Origin: Haemonchus contortus
Lineage: Eukaryota; Nematoda; Chromadorea; Rhabditida; Trichostrongylidae
DNA: 64,000 nt
NCBI GenBank assembly: GCA_000469685.2
Contig: LS997563.1
Location: 37,302,468-37,366,467, forward strand
Direction: 5' to 3'
Under the pieces are notes generated by a model. It was not told the DNA's origin. It saw only the letters and a list, made by a program, of their open reading frames with translations, and made no database searches. This document shows positions 11,311 through 21,317 of this stretch, in pieces; the first letter of the stretch is position 1; each line of letters begins with the position of its first letter. The position numbers and the translations under genes are program-made.

Positions 11311-12993
11311 GATATTTTCCAGGATGAAGGCCTCAACGTGCAAAACCGATGAAATCTGAAATACTGAAGCTCTACTCATTGCACAGTAGCGAACATTGAT
11401 TCTTTCGAGGTAGGATCTTTGAAAATACTTTTCAGGTGTGAAAATGTTTTCTGTTAAATTCAGAATTGGTTACCGGAGAATTAGTAGCAGATCGATCAAT
11501 CAAGAAATTCTTTCCATATTCTTGTTTCGTGGACCTCAACTTCTTCAGCTCTATTCCAACGAATTCGAATGTGACCGGAAAGGAGAATAACCTACGATTT
11601 TTAAGGACATAAAATTGCTGGGTGAGTCATTTACGCAACAAATACTGAAGCGCAACGACGGCCAACACCTTGCGGCCTCATAATTTTGAACGGGAATTGG
11701 GTTTTGCTGGATTTGTAAGTGTCAGAAAAGTAGCCAAGTATCCTTGATTTTCCTTCTAGAAATCAACACTCTGAACACGTTGTGAGAAATAAAAAGTGTG
11801 AGGATAAGGCCGTCAAGCACGTTTATGAGAAGAAAGCTCCGCATGGACTACGGTTGGAAATGTTTACAGATCAGTTCCTAGTACTGCGGTATATCCAGGT
11901 GTCCGAAAAGGACACTTTATTCATGAATAGTTGTGTCTCAGCTGCAGACACCTTTTTTTCTAAACATCCAGTCCCACGCCCGTCGGAGTTCCTTCGCATA
12001 CTTGTAGAAACAGCAGGTCGTCATTTTTTGGGAACTCTCACAATGGGAAGCGAGTGTATACAAAACGAAAAAAAACCATGTTTTTCAATGATTCTGTGAT
12101 CGCATTGAACACATGGTCGACCTTTTCGATTCGGAAAGGTGATGAAGAAAGAGTTCATGCGTATATGCAGCAGAAAATCTCCACCCTGGGATGACATGCA
12201 CTTTTGTGGAGCTTTTTATGAATAGCAATCAGCAAAGGTTATCTATAGAAGAATCGATATAAAAGGATAGCTAACTCTAGTGTTTGACACCATTCAACGA
12301 AAGTTTCTCTTATTCGAAGTGCCAGGGGCTTATCACTCTCCCGTATTTCCATCGCTTTCTCATAATTTTCAAAAATGAACAAGAGGGATTCAATCCTTGG
12401 GTCTTGTATCCTTTGCTCAGGCGCGATTTTGGCAGGTGTAGTTATGAAGAGTAAAGTGGTAATGGGGTCAGCGGTTTGTAGCGAATTGCACTAGCTATCA
12501 ACTTCATGCTCAAAATTTCTCAGTGGTTTTCTTGACGTCACTTTGTAGGAAGTGAACTTTTGCAAGCTTTGAGTATTGATGTTTTTGAAGAATAACATGG
12601 AACCAGATCCACCAAGGGCATACATCTGGCGACTCCGATATGGGAAATCGAGATTCAACAGGATGTTCAGCAAATTAGAAACTTACGCCACCGCTGACGT
12701 AAGAGAGTGCGCTCGTGAATCGCTTAACTACAAGGCTTTCCTTAGTGTCAGCTTGATCGTATTAGTTTCCCAAATCTCCATAACAGCCTGAATCTCTTCC
12801 ATATGAGAATGGGGATCTTTGACTTATTGATTCTGGAGCTGCGCAGCAAAGTGATTATCCTTGAAAGCAACATTTTGCGAAGGCCTCTCTCCGAATCATT
12901 ACGTATGCACTTCTACCATACACTTTAATTATAGCACCCCTTTCGAACTGCTTATATACAGACTAACACCCTTTTCATTTATAGTGATCAACA

Positions 12994-13320
12994 ATGTGGT
13001 TCTACTACTTCATTTGCCTATCTCTGATGCTCAACTTCCATGAGGCGACTGCTGGTGGAATCGAGTCACACCTCAAGTCGCTGTTCGAAAAGTTAAGGGG
13101 GAGGGAACACTTAAAGGTAAGTTGAGAGTGCAATCATTCATTGTACACACACCGACTGCTCTACGGTTTTCTCAGCGAGCAACACATAAGATTTCAGCTA
13201 TGCAAAGATCATCCAAAAGGTAACTGTCTAACTGTGAAGGCAACTGGCCTTTGCGAGGACCCGGCATGGAAAAATGAGGTCAATCAAATCTGTCCCAAGA
13301 CATGTGGTTTCTGCAAATAA
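12994..13320 (+). CDS. secreted ShK-domain (SXC) peptide, right-arm copy
   Basis: Exons 12994-13116 and 13198-13320 with an 81 bp intron (GTAAGT...TTTCAG, phase 0) encode 81 residues: signal peptide, a short basic linker (residues about 22-41), then a single ShK domain with cysteines at 43, 51, 60, 73, 77 and 80. AATAAA lies at 13385-13390. The start was chosen because the first ATG opens directly into a hydrophobic signal sequence. The gene appears identical in coding sequence to the left-arm copy on the opposite strand. The Penelope composite begins 124 bp after its stop codon, beyond the poly(A) signal, so the transcript may be unaffected. Confidence 0.83.
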
Positions 13321-13432
13321 TAATTTGTATCAACTAGGCGAGACTTAATCCAATGTCTTGAACTGGATTGTCTTATGTAAGATCAATAAATGTTGTTCTT
13401 TCCATATGTTATCAACGTTATGAGTTAAAAGA

Positions 13433-13444
13433 GTAGGAAGACTG
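13433..13444. repeat. target-site duplication, left of the Penelope composite
   Basis: The 12 bp GTAGGAAGACTG occurs here and again at 19687-19698, directly flanking the insertion. The empty site in the left arm has a single copy of it. Confidence 0.9.
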
Positions 13445-13514
13445 CAACCATGTTCGACTATCGTTTAATCTTGGCATAGTATAGATGTAACTTGGGAGGT
13501 CTTTTGGAGCCACA

Positions 13515-13581
13515 ACCAAGATGATACAATGACTTTATTCGGCTAACGTTTCGGCCAATCGCCTTCGTCAGAGCCTGGAAG
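13515..13581 (-). ncRNA. hammerhead-ribozyme-like motif, copy A 3' region
   Basis: On the minus strand the order is CTGACGA (13571-13565), a GGC/GCC stem, GAAAC, a 14 nt stretch and GTC (13533-13531), which matches the conserved core order of a hammerhead. One extra A sits between CTGACGA and the stem, and helix I pairing is weak. Hammerheads in Penelope pseudo-LTRs are established; activity here is inferred only. Confidence 0.5.
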
Positions 13582-13746
13582 CCAAAAAATATTTGAGATT
13601 CATCCTGGCCAAACGACGTTCAGACCTCAGCTTAGTTCAGGTGTGGCCTATAGATACCTAGGAAAGTATTGTAAATCACAATAGGTAACCCACCTTAGAT
13701 GTTACAAGAAGACCGTTGACCCTCCTTTTTGAATTGCGTATTTATA

Positions 13747-16494
13747 CTAAACACAGTGGGTGGGCCCGAGTGTCCTGACCCCTACCTCGGACGCCGGTGG
13801 CAGTTGAAAGCCACACAGGTCGAGGAACGGGGCAAGCTCGTTAGTTACAGCCAGACATTCATCTTTCCGATTCATTTTTGGATTTTTAGCGTTGATCCAA
13901 AAAGCTTCGAGAATCTTTCGCGCTGAGGTCGTGGGTTCCCGCATCAAGACCCTGATAGATACCCCAAACTCTACATCCTCGTGGTGGTGCCTCCTATGGT
14001 CCCCCAGGGGCGTTTTAGGCCTCGATTTCTTCAAGCCATCCAGGTGTTCCTTGACCCTGCATATTAGAGGTCTTCCGGTCTCGCCAATGTACTCATCTCC
14101 ACAGAGGTTACATGTGATCACGTAGATCACACCTGACGTCATGCAGTCACCCCCTCGCCCGTTGGAACAGATGATACAGTGGGGGGTCGTGCAGAAACGA
14201 TCATAGAGACGGTTTTGTACCAGCCTCTGCTTCAGATTTCTGGGGGGAACTTCAACCACCCGGACCGTGTCATCGAGCCCACACTTCCGCAAGGCCATTC
14301 TCACGTCTAGACTGACGGAGTCCGAGACGAAAGGAAGGCAAAAGGGCACCTTCTCCGAATTCTCACATCTTGGCTCGTGTGGTTTTCTTTGGGGTGGTCT
14401 GCCATAGTGCCAGTCTCTCAAGGGATACCCATTGGAGAGAGCCACCTTTTTAGCGAGTTCCACGGATTCTACTTGTTCTTGACCCCCCGATGAGACCATT
14501 TTCGCAGTTCTTATCATATTCGCCGTGATAGCCCGCTTGATTTTGCGTGGATGCGCCGACCTGAAATGGACTAAAATATTCTTGCTGGTGGGCTTCCTGT
14601 ACCATTTTGTCCGCAGGAACCCTCGCTCAAGCTGAACCTGCATGTTGAGAAACGGCAGCCACTTGTCATTTGGCTTCTCCCGTGTAAACCGTATATTGTC
14701 AGCCTGGCTGTTCAGCAATTCGAAGCACTTGTCCATTTCTTTCTGGGTTGAGCAGGCGACGAAGCAGTCGTCTACGTAGCGACAGTAGAGGACAGGTCGG
14801 CGATCCAAAACGGGTTTTTCAATTTTTGACATGTAGGCAATGGCCAGTACGGGTGCTAGCCGTTGACCCATAGCTAAACCCCTGACCTGCTTGAAGTATC
14901 GCCCTGACCAGCTGAATATAGAGCAGTCCAGGCACTCCTTGACCAACGTCATGACTTGGGAGACCGTAAGCCCATACATATTTATTGACCCCGCATGTGT
15001 ATTCAAAAGTTCGTGGGTGGCCTGCATGGCGTCCCCGTTTGACACATTAGTGTACAGGGAGGTCACGTCAAATGATTCTATGACGTGGTTCCTTCTAAAT
15101 CGGGTCTCTCGCAGTTGATCAAGGAACTTCATGGTGTTGCTCAGATGGGCAGGGATGAAAGTTAGCAGTTGAGCCAACACGAGGTTTAACAGCCAGGAAA
15201 TTCTGTCTGTTGGACCGCCTACACTGCTTATTATGGGACGAACTTTGAAGTCCAAGGGGTTGAGTGAGGACAGGGAGTTTGGTGAAAGTTTATGGGTTTT
15301 AATCAAGACATAGAGTACTGGGCAGACTGGGAGGTCACACCTTAGACGTGTGCGTACTGTTTTTGGCAAATCTGCAGTACGTGCAATGTCCGACCAAACC
15401 CTGTTCAGACGACGGTATTGCCTTTTATATTCGTTCTCTGATGATGGCCGATAAAGGGACACATCCTGTAGATGAGATTCGGTTATGGCAATATCCAAAC
15501 TTCGTGGCATAACCACGAACTCGCCCCCCTTGTCGCTGACTGATATTTTTATGGTCTTGGAATTAACGAGATCGATTAGTTCGTTCAACCCCCGTTTTTG
15601 CGATGCAGTGAGATTGGAAGTGGGCCGCCGGTGAATGTTTCGCCTCAGGATTTCGTAAACAGATGTAGCGAAAAGACGAAACTTCACATCCACGGTGGGA
15701 TTGGGGTCCTGTGGCCGGAAGTATAGCGAGGGGAAGGGGATCGCAGGAAAATTTGGTCCTGCTAGGCGTTCACGAGGATTTTCCCGTAGCTTGGCGTTGC
15801 GACGCAGGTTGTCTTGTAAAGCCTGAAGACCACACAGGACTCTCCGCGGTACTTCACGACCTATCGATCGCACTTGAGCGAAACTGGGACCAAGGTCCAG
15901 AACCGATAACGCGTCTTCGGAAAGATTGATGCCGCCAATGACTGTAACTCTAGGAGGTATAGACTCGGATTCCCCGCTGCTATCAGTTTGAGAGTGGTCT
16001 ACACTGTTAGAGGTGGAAACCTGGCATTGTGAATCACGACACCTTTCTAGTTCTACGAGCCTACTAAACTTATTCTGAAGTCTTCGTTTGACGTTTGAGC
16101 GGATAGAATCGCAAATAGTTTTTGACTCACCCACGATCTTCTTCCAATGGCAGACTGGCAAATATCGTTCACAACACAATTCTTTGGACATACACTTGTT
16201 TAACAAAGAAAATAATTGATTCCTTTTGCTTCGCAATGCAGTCCTCAGTATGCGTAGCTGCAATTCTTGTATTTGCCGGCTGTCAACAGGGAGACCGCAT
16301 ACCTCGTGCAATTTCTTCTTCTTGATGAAGTTCGGAATTGCTCGGTGCTGCAGACAGCGCTGTAGGAAGTGGGTGGTCTGTTTGAGCACGACGATCTTCT
16401 GTCGTAGCGAGAGGGCTTCCTTGACTAGTCGAAAGAAGTTGGCTGGTACGTCATTCAACAGCAACCATGTTCGACTATCGTTTAATCTTGGCAT
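13747..16494 (-). CDS. Penelope-like reverse transcriptase with GIY-YIG endonuclease (copy A, intact)
   Basis: An uninterrupted frame of about 915 residues from the first ATG at 16494; the frame is open to 16536 only through a TTG. The basic N-terminal half has no clear domain. RT motifs follow: KTHKLSPNSL, IESFDVTSLYTNV, GLAMGQRLAPVLA and the catalytic YVDD (near residue 570), then a thumb region. A zinc-knuckle-like CTTPHCIICSN precedes the C-terminal GIY-YIG endonuclease (VIYVITCNLCGDEYIGETG, about 130 residues from the end). This is the endonuclease-bearing Penelope type, which retrotransposes by target-primed reverse transcription. The start codon lies inside the 3' end of the tandem neighbour B, so B may supply the promoter. 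No frameshift is seen, so the copy may be active. Confidence 0.93.
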   Translation of the reverse strand: MPRLNDSRTWLLLNDVPANFFRLVKEALSLRQKIVVLKQTTHFLQRCLQHRAIPNFIKKKKLHEVCGLPVDSRQIQELQLRILRTALRSKRNQLFSLLNKCMSKELCCERYLPVCHWKKIVGESKTICDSIRSNVKRRLQNKFSRLVELERCRDSQCQVSTSNSVDHSQTDSSGESESIPPRVTVIGGINLSEDALSVLDLGPSFAQVRSIGREVPRRVLCGLQALQDNLRRNAKLRENPRERLAGPNFPAIPFPSLYFRPQDPNPTVDVKFRLFATSVYEILRRNIHRRPTSNLTASQKRGLNELIDLVNSKTIKISVSDKGGEFVVMPRSLDIAITESHLQDVSLYRPSSENEYKRQYRRLNRVWSDIARTADLPKTVRTRLRCDLPVCPVLYVLIKTHKLSPNSLSSLNPLDFKVRPIISSVGGPTDRISWLLNLVLAQLLTFIPAHLSNTMKFLDQLRETRFRRNHVIESFDVTSLYTNVSNGDAMQATHELLNTHAGSINMYGLTVSQVMTLVKECLDCSIFSWSGRYFKQVRGLAMGQRLAPVLAIAYMSKIEKPVLDRRPVLYCRYVDDCFVACSTQKEMDKCFELLNSQADNIRFTREKPNDKWLPFLNMQVQLERGFLRTKWYRKPTSKNILVHFRSAHPRKIKRAITANMIRTAKMVSSGGQEQVESVELAKKVALSNGYPLRDWHYGRPPQRKPHEPRCENSEKVPFCLPFVSDSVSLDVRMALRKCGLDDTVRVVEVPPRNLKQRLVQNRLYDRFCTTPHCIICSNGRGGDCMTSGVIYVITCNLCGDEYIGETGRPLICRVKEHLDGLKKSRPKTPLGDHRRHHHEDVEFGVSIRVLMREPTTSARKILEAFWINAKNPKMNRKDECLAVTNELAPFLDLCGFQLPPASEVGVRTLGPTHCV

Positions 16495-17935
16495 AGTATA
16501 GATGTAACTTGGGAGGTCTTTTGGAGCCACAACCAAGATGATACAATGACTTTATTCGGCTAACGTTTCGGCCAATCGCCTTCGTCAGAGCCTGGAAGCC
16601 AAAAAATATTTGAGATTCATCCTGGCCAAACGACGTTCAGACCTCAGCTTAGTTCAGGTGTGGCCTATAGATACCTAGGAAAGTATTGTAAATCACAATA
16701 GGTAACCCACCTTAGATGTTACAAGAAGACCGTTGACCCTCCTTTTTGAATTGCGTATTTATACTAAACACAGTGGGTGGGCCCGAGTGTCCTGACCCCT
16801 ACCTCGGACGCCGGTGGCAGTTGAAAGCCACACAGGTCGAGGAACGGGGCAAGCTCGTTAGTTACAGCCAGACATTCACCCTTCCGATTCATTTTTGGAT
16901 TTCTAGCGCTGATCCAAAAAGCTTCGAGAATCTTTCGCGCTGAGGTCGTGGGTTCCCGCATCAAGACCCTGATAGATACCCCAAACTCTACATCCTCGTG
17001 GTGGTGCCTCCTATGGTCCCCCAGGGGCGTTTTAGGCCTCGATTTCTTCAAGCCATCCAGGTGTTCCTTGACCCTGCATATTAGAGGTCTTCCGGTCTCG
17101 CCAATGTACTCATCTCCACAGAGGTTACATGTGATCACGTAGATCACACCTGACGTCATGCAGTCACCCCCTCGCCCGTTGGAACAGATGATACAGTGGG
17201 GGGTCGTGCAGAAACGATCATAGAGACGGTTTTGTACCAGCCTCTGCTTCAGATTTCTGGGGGGAACTTCAACCACCCGGACCGTGTCATCGAGCCCACA
17301 CTTCCGCAAGGCCATTCTCACGTCTAGACTGACGGAGTCCGAGACGAAAGGAAGGCAAAAGGGCACCTTCTCCGAATTCTCACATCTTGGCTCGTGTGGT
17401 TTTCTTTGGGGTGGTCTGCCATAGTGCCAGTCTCTCAAGGGATACCCATTGGAGAGAGCCACCTTTTTAGCGAGTTCCACGGATTCTACTTGTTCTTGAC
17501 CCCCCGATGAGACCATTTTCGCAGTTCTTATCATATTCGCCGTGATAGCCCGCTTGATTTTGCGTGGATGCGCCGACCTGAAATGGACTAAAATATTCTT
17601 GCTGGTGGGCTTCCTGTACCATTTTGTCCGCAGGAACCCTCGCTCAAGCTGAACCTGCATGTTGAGAAACGGCAGCCACTTGTCATTTGGCTTCTCCCGT
17701 GTAAACCGTATATTGTCAGCCTGGCTGTTCAGCAATTCGAAGCACTTGTCCATTTCTTTCTGGGTTGAGCAGGCGACGAAGCAGTCGTCTACGTAGCGAC
17801 AGTAGAGGACAGGTCGGCGATCCAAAACGGGTTTTTCAATTTTTGACATGTAGGCAATGGCCAGTACGGGTGCTAGCCGTTGACCCATAGCTAAACCCCT
17901 GACCTGCTTGAAGTATCGCCCTGACCACCTGAATA
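16462..17935 (-). pseudogene. Penelope-like element copy B, 5'-truncated
   Basis: A near-exact repeat of 13445-14918 in the same orientation. The frame 16764-17935 covers the RT region just before the GLAMGQRLAP motif, the YVDD site, the zinc knuckle and the GIY-YIG domain. It lacks the N-terminal half and the first RT motifs, so it should be inactive alone. It differs from A at a few residues near the C-terminus (SARNPKMNRKGE instead of NAKNPKMNRKDE). The open frame runs into the inverted copy C, creating an artificial N-terminus at 17936-17969. Confidence 0.88.
16532..16598 (-). ncRNA. hammerhead-ribozyme-like motif, copy B 3' region
   Basis: Identical to the motif in copy A, offset by 3017 bp (CTGACGA core at 16588-16582, GTC at 16550-16548). 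It lies at the A/B tandem junction, next to the start of A's reading frame, which is the usual pseudo-LTR position. The same extra-A caveat applies. Confidence 0.5.
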
Positions 17936-19432
17936 GTTCGTCCCATAATAAGCAGTGTAGGCGGTCCAACAGACAGAATTTCCTGGCTGTTAAACCTCGT
18001 GTTGGCTCAACTGCTAACTTTCATCCCTGCCCATCTGAGCAACACCATGAAGTTCCTTGATCAACTGCGAGAGACCCGATTTAGAAGGAACCACGTCATA
18101 GAATCATTTGACGTGACCTCCCTGTACACTAATGTGTCAAACGGGGACGCCATGGAGGCCACCCACGAACTTTTGAATACACATGCGGGGTCAATAAATA
18201 TGTATGGGCTTACGGTCTCCCAAGTCATGACGTTGGTCAAGGAGTGCCTGGACTGCTCTATATTCAGGTGGTCAGGGCGATACTTCAAGCAGGTCAGGGG
18301 TTTAGCTATGGGTCAACGGCTAGCACCCGTACTGGCCATTGCCTACATGTCAAAAATTGAAAAACCCGTTTTGGATCGCCGACCTGTCCTCTACTGTCGC
18401 TACGTAGACGACTGCTTCGTCGCCTGCTCAACCCAGAAAGAAATGGACAAGTGCTTCGAATTGCTGAACAGCCAGGCTGACAATATACGGTTTACACGGG
18501 AGAAGCCAAATGACAAGTGGCTGCCGTTTCTCAACATGCAGGTTCAGCTTGAGCGAGGGTTCCTGCGGACAAAATGGTACAGGAAGCCCACCAGCAAGAA
18601 TATTTTAGTCCATTTCAGGTCGGCGCATCCACGCAAAATCAAGCGGGCTATCACGGCGAATATGATAAGAACTGCGAAAATGATCTCATCGGGGGGTCAA
18701 GAACAAGTAGAATCCGTGGAACTCGCTAAAAAGGTGGCTCTCTCCAATGGGTATCCCTTGAGAGACTGGCACTATGGCAGACCACCCCAAAGAAAACCAC
18801 ACGAGCCAAGATGTGAGAATTCGGAGAAGGTGCCCTTTTGCCTTCCTTTCGTCTCGGACTCCGTCAGTCTAGACGTGAGAATGGCCTTGCGGAAGTGTGG
18901 GCTCGATGACACGGTCCGGGTGGTTGAAGTTCCCCCCAGAAATCTGAAGCAGAGGCTGGTACAAAACCGTCTCTATGATCGTTTCTGCACGACCCCCCAC
19001 TGTATCATCTGTTCCAACGGGCGAGGGGGTGACTGCATGACGTCAGGTGTGATCTACGTGATCACATGTAACCTCTGTGGAGATGAGTACATTGGCGAGA
19101 CCGGAAGACCTCTAATATGCAGGGTCAAGGAACACCTGGATGGCTTGAAGAAATCGAGGCCTAAAACGCCCCTGGGGGACCATAGGAGGCACCACCACGA
19201 GGATGTAGAGTTTGGGGTATCTATCAGGGTCTTGATGCGGGAACCCACGACCTCAGCGCGAAAGATTCTCGAAGCTTTTTGGATCAACGCTAAAAATCCA
19301 AAAATGAATCGGAAAGATGAATGTCTGGCTGTAACTAACGAGCTTGCCCCGTTCCTCGACCTGTGTGGCTTTCAACTGCCACCGGCGTCCGAGGTAGGGG
19401 TCAGGACACTCGGGCCCACCCACTGTGTTTAG
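17936..19432 (+). pseudogene. Penelope-like element copy C, 5'-truncated and inverted
   Basis: The frame begins within RT at the equivalent of PIISSVGGPTDRISW and continues through FDVTSLYTNV, GLAMGQRLAP, YVDD, the zinc knuckle and GIY-YIG to the same stop as A. It lacks about 430 N-terminal residues. It shares NAKNPKMNRKDE with A, has ISSGG where A and B have VSSGG, and has RW where A has SW after CSIF, so it is not a simple duplicate of B. It probably arose during the same insertion by template switching or twin priming. Confidence 0.88.
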
Positions 19433-19686
19433 TATAAATACGCAATTCAAAAAGGAGGGTCACGGTCTTCTTGTAACATCTAAGGTGGGTTACCTATTGT
19501 GATTTACAATACTTTCCTAGGTATCTATAGGCCACACCTGAACTAAGCTGAGGTCTGAACGTCGTTTGGCCAGGATGAATCTCAAATATTTTTTGGCTTC
19601 CAGGCTCTGACGAAGGCGATTGGCCGAAACGTTAGCCGAATAAAGTCATTGTATCATCTTGGTTGTGGCTCCAAAAGACCTCCCAA
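19433..19686 (+). ncRNA. Penelope copy C 3' UTR with hammerhead-ribozyme-like motif
   Basis: The core order CTGACGA (19607-19613), GGC-GATTG-GCC stem, GAAAC (19626-19630) and GTC (19645-19647) occurs once, with an AATAAA between stem and GTC. The UTR ends at CCTCCCAA, immediately before the target duplication. Confidence 0.5.
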
Positions 19687-19975
19687 GTAGGAAGACTGTC
19701 AATAAGGTAGCGCTGCTTTCACCAGCAGTATTGCTGCTGAGTAAATCGGACTCAATTTTGAATTCTGCAAGACTGTTGAGTCATGGGTAGAAGTTTGGCC
19801 TTTGACAAGATTCGAACCGGTACCTGTGCTTCCCTGACATCGTGCTATTTATCACTTGAACTTCCGAATACCGCTTGTCTCTCTCTTCTACCTGGCCTCA
19901 AATCTATAGCTTGTCAGCATTTACACGTACAACTTGATGATTTGGCCAGTCATTCGAACTTTGCACGCGAGAAAA
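19687..19975. repeat. right arm of the inverted duplication, distal part; starts with the right target-site copy
   Basis: GTAGGAAGACTG (19687-19698) is the second copy of the target duplication. The rest is the reverse complement of about 4090-4370 and is more diverged than the arm centre; for example the two translations differ at several residues after SLELP. Homology ends near 19970. Confidence 0.85.
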
Positions 19976-19998
19976 ACTGAAAAGTTGGAGTGTAAAAG

Positions 19999-20370
19999 TC
20001 ATTCAGAAGTTGAGGGCAAGTGGGACTCGGTGTCATAGGTGGGAAAGAAAGCGATGCACGGGAAACATCTGAACAGACTTTCACATCGAGTTCTGCGAAA
20101 AATATAAGCTCTCAAAAATACCCGAGTTATTCCTTCGGGAACCTGCTCGAAATGTAGGCTCCCGAAGATTGCGTTCAAACCTATAACTCGAGTGAGATTC
20201 TCATAGGATATGGCTGCATTTATATGAAGAAGCTTACCGTGGTGTTTCAGTTGAAGCATATGAGCAGATTTGTGTGACTGCAGTAAAGAGGGTCTTCTTT
20301 CACTCATGAAAATTATACCGTCTTTCTCTATGACGAAGCTATCTTCGAGGGCTGGAAACTGGGAGTCCAA
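19999..20370 (-). CDS. 123-codon ORF, unrecognised
   Basis: Open on the minus strand, starting from an ATG at 20368-20370. It contains FVIEKDGIIFMSERRPSLLQ and HFEQVPEGITRVFLR. I do not recognise the family. About 40 bp just upstream on this strand (20405-20450) recur at 21515-21560, where the translation shares LLETGGTCVEE. This may mean both are pieces of one repeated coding element. No splice sites were assigned. Confidence 0.25.
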   Translation of the reverse strand: MDSQFPALEDSFVIEKDGIIFMSERRPSLLQSHKSAHMLQLKHHGKLLHINAAISYENLTRVIGLNAIFGSLHFEQVPEGITRVFLRAYIFRRTRCESLFRCFPCIAFFPTYDTESHLPSTSE

Positions 20371-21159
20371 TTTCTTTCAAATATAACATCGAAGTCGGTA
20401 ATCACCGATTTCTTCTACACAGGTTCCCCCCGTTTCAAGGAGCACTCTAACATCAAAATTTATTCGGCATTCTATGCTCAAATGCACAGAATCGACTACG
20501 AAGCCAAATTCACCCGTTTCGGCGGCTACTTTCCTTTATCTGACAGCCACATAACATTTAAACTTTCATTCGGAACCCTGAAACCCTCCAGCGTCCTTTC
20601 TATTCGTGGACGTTGATTCAGTTTACAGCTCTCGCTCGCGACACCTTGGATTGACTTCCGTCATCGGGTGCAGTCCTACATACTACCAGCACTTATTAGT
20701 GGTTTCCAAGATTCTAATGCGCCAAATTGATGGGTACTGCCGCAGAGAGTATGAGTAAGTAATAAAACATATGATAAATATATCTGCCACCTCAACGATG
20801 CCCATACTACATGTTATTTAGCCAGTAGTTCTTGCAAGTTATAATTTATTCTGAACAAGGTGACACTGTATTATATTGAATCATGTATTATATTGGAACA
20901 GGCGATTCAAACCTACCCAGTTAGTTGGTAATAGGCTCGCCTTTGGCTTTTGGGAGGGGGGATTGCCGGATTGCTATATATGTACTTTATATTTACATGT
21001 ACGTGAAGATGGAGAACACAACAGTAAAGCTTCCACCGTAGATCTATTTTGTTTGGAACATACTTAGCTATTCGGCATTAGTTGCATTCTAAAGTACACT
21101 AGAGGAAGGAAGAAAAGGAATGAAGTATAGAAAGTAAGGAGAATTTAAGCGGAAGGTTC

Positions 21160-21226
21160 GAGTGCAAGCGCGATCAGTCGAGCGACCAGTCACTAGCGAC
21201 CGGTCGTGGACTATGAAAGATGCCTT
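21160..21226. repeat. half of a terminal-inverted-repeat MITE
   Basis: GACCGGTCGTGGACTATGAAAG at the right side matches the ends of the MITEs at 43001-43145 and 63159-63313. Only one end is recognisable here. Confidence 0.5.
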
Positions 21227-21317
21227 TACGGGAACACATGCTGAACTGTAGCTCCAATGAGAGCTTAGTATGTGTTCCTCGCGAAGCGATTGCATGAGCA
21301 AAGTATAAAAACACGCA

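Larger units (their letters stand above)
11323..13446. repeat. right arm of the inverted duplication, proximal part
   Basis: Reverse complement of about 4386-6461. It is interrupted at 13444/13445 by the Penelope-like composite; the arm resumes at 19687. Joining the flanks over the insertion restores collinearity with the left arm. The insertion therefore postdates the duplication. Confidence 0.9.
13445..19686. mobile_element. composite Penelope-like element: copies A and B in tandem (-), copy C inverted (+)
   Basis: The 6242 bp insertion consists of A (13445-16461), a 5'-truncated tandem copy B (16462-17935, same orientation, repeating 13445-14918 with an offset of 3017) and a 5'-truncated copy C (17936-19686) in the opposite orientation. 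B and C meet head to head at about 17935/17936. C ends 48 bp earlier than A at the 3' side. The copies are nearly identical. Tandem partial copies forming pseudo-LTRs, and inverted truncated copies, are known for Penelope-like elements. The whole composite is bounded by one 12 bp target duplication. Confidence 0.92.
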
